64,000 nucleotides of DNA from JAEZDC01 sp036676415 (lineage in GTDB: Bacteria; Bacteroidota; Bacteroidia; Chitinophagales; Chitinophagaceae), in contig JAKFCX010000062.1 in the NCBI GenBank assembly GCA_036676415.1, positions 62,001 through 126,000 of the forward strand. The letters run 5' to 3'. Under the pieces are notes generated by a model. That model saw nothing but the letters and a program-made list of their open reading frames with translations. It was not told the DNA's origin and made no database searches. This document shows positions 63,153 to 64,000 of the stretch, piece after piece. The translations under genes and the position numbers were made by a program. Numbering within the stretch: position 1 is the stretch's first letter; every line of letters begins with the position of its first letter.

Positions 63153-63842
63153 ATGAAAAGGAATTTCTTAGCGCTATGTGCACTGCTGTGTTCTGCAGTA
63201 TTTTTTGTTAGTTGTGAAAAGAATGATGATGATGCTACTGCTAGCCTATTAGTGGTAAATGCATCTCCCAATGGAACTAATATTGACGCTTCTGCCAATG
63301 GATCTGTCATTGCATCTAACATTGCTTACCCATCCAACTCTGGTTACAAAGCAGTTGCTGCCGGCAATGTAAATGTGATCGTGAAACAAACAGGCACAAG
63401 CACAGAAATAATCAACGGAACATTGGCAACCGAAGCCAATGCACATTATACATTGTATGTGGTAGATTCAGCACATAAAAGAAGAGCTGCTTTTACAAGA
63501 GACGATCTTTCTGCACCGGCTGCAGGTAAAGCGAAGGTTCGTTTATTGCATTTAAGTCCGAATGCTCCGAGTGTAGACGTATTGGCTAACGGAGCTGCAG
63601 CAACCAATTTCAGCAACAGGAGCTTCAATGATGTTGCTACAAATGCTAACTACGCTGCTTTCACAGAAGTAAATGCAGCAGGACTGGCGTTTCAAATTAA
63701 CCTGGCGGGAAGTTCAACAGCTGTTGCTACTATACCTGCTTTTACGGTACAGGCCGGCAAGATTTATACATTTATCATTAAGGGATTTGCAGGTGTAGTT
63801 GGAACACAAGGATTGGGAGTTGAGGTGATCACACATAACTAA
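63153..63842 (+). CDS. DUF4397 lipoprotein
   Basis: The 229-residue protein has a lipoprotein signal ending FFVSC (Cys21). Two Ig-like beta domains follow: residues 30-105 begin 'SLLVVNASPNGTNIDASANG' and 125-225 begin 'VRLLHLSPNAPSVDVLANG'. 'LVNASPNG.NIDA' / 'LLHLSPNAPSVDV' is the DUF4397 repeat pair. The family is secreted or surface bound in Bacteroidota; function unknown. It lies 68 bp after the serine-hydrolase gene and has a terminator. Confidence 0.88.
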   Translation: MKRNFLALCALLCSAVFFVSCEKNDDDATASLLVVNASPNGTNIDASANGSVIASNIAYPSNSGYKAVAAGNVNVIVKQTGTSTEIINGTLATEANAHYTLYVVDSAHKRRAAFTRDDLSAPAAGKAKVRLLHLSPNAPSVDVLANGAAATNFSNRSFNDVATNANYAAFTEVNAAGLAFQINLAGSSTAVATIPAFTVQAGKIYTFIIKGFAGVVGTQGLGVEVITHN

Positions 63843-63870
63843 TTTTTTTTTGGGCAAGCAAGGATAGAAA

Positions 63871-63899
63871 AGATCCTGCCGTAATTGGCGGGATTTTTT
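63871..63899 (+). terminator. Intrinsic terminator of the DUF4397 gene
   Basis: GATCCTGCC / GGCGGGATT stem with GTAATT loop (one mismatch) and TTTTTT. Confidence 0.85.
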
Positions 63900-63920
63900 A
63901 TTGTGCAGAGTCCGGAATCG

Positions 63921-63953
63921 CTATTAGGCTTTACTTGCGTCGCACTCTTGTGT
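63921..63953 (-). repeat. Dispersed intergenic repeat, B form
   Basis: Minus-oriented B core: the plus strand reads TTGCGTCGCACTCTTGTG from 63935. It lies 22 bp past the DUF4397 terminator. The partner arm, if any, is beyond the right edge. Confidence 0.75.
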
Positions 63954-64000
63954 AATCGTAGACACAGCAGCAAGAAAAACCAGGTTTAGTTTTAGCACTT

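Noticed and set aside
1..64000. CRISPR arrays, tRNA or rRNA genes, prophage or transposase genes
   Set aside because: No regular spaced repeats, no tRNA-like cloverleaf ends or GGTTCRA arms outside genes, and no transposase or phage proteins were found.

Overview
The window comes from a member of the Bacteroidota, most likely the family Chitinophagaceae. The evidence is low GC content, Bacteroidota-type promoter elements (-7 box TAnnTTTG, -33 box TTG or TTTG), weak or absent Shine-Dalgarno sites, a secreted protease with a type IX secretion (T9SS) C-terminal sorting domain, DUF4476 and DUF4397 proteins, PF14905-type outer-membrane receptors and a PUR-alpha-like protein. It reads as chromosomal housekeeping sequence. 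I saw no rRNA, tRNA, CRISPR array, prophage or transposase.

Layout, left half. 1-7.8 kb holds a truncated U32 peptidase, a GAF histidine kinase, two glycine-zipper lipoproteins around a transglutaminase-like protein, TspO, an ankyrin protein, a DinB-like protein and a run of three small envelope genes. 7.8-13.6 kb holds dnaK and a 1177-residue metzincin protease. 13.7-18.5 kb holds gtrA-like, argS, ispD, a heptose-kinase-like gene and an OmpH/Skp-like gene. 18.7-26.9 kb is rpoC and rpoB, with their own promoter and without rplJL upstream. 27.3-31.1 kb holds small genes, a three-repeat DUF4476 protein and a GT-C glycosyltransferase.

Layout, right half. 31.3-38.8 kb is a minus-strand run (GlmU-like, tpiA, hemerythrin, methyltransferase, flippase, glycosyltransferase, lepA). 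39-47.7 kb holds rpmE2, yajQ, two tandem paralogous outer-membrane receptors, lgt and a bacilliredoxin. 47.9-50.5 kb holds hsp20 and a TraB/GumN-ECF sigma-membrane protein operon. 50.6-55.5 kb holds an arginine decarboxylase, rplT-rpmI with a structured promoter/leader, a PUR protein and an ABC exporter. 55.6-63.8 kb holds an apparent N-glycan breakdown operon (GlcNAc-asparaginase, CutC, GH92 mannosidase), serine deaminase, a class-A beta-lactamase-fold protein and a DUF4397 lipoprotein.

The most unusual signal is not a gene. A dispersed intergenic repeat occurs at ten loci (about 14 arms). Each arm begins GTACAAG and comes in one of two forms that differ at four fixed positions. Three loci are inverted pairs that always combine one arm of each form. 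The copies sit next to gene 3' ends, often just beyond an intrinsic terminator. One copy is split in the exact middle of its core by 52 bp. I know of no description of it; it resembles a REPIN/MITE-like element in organisation.
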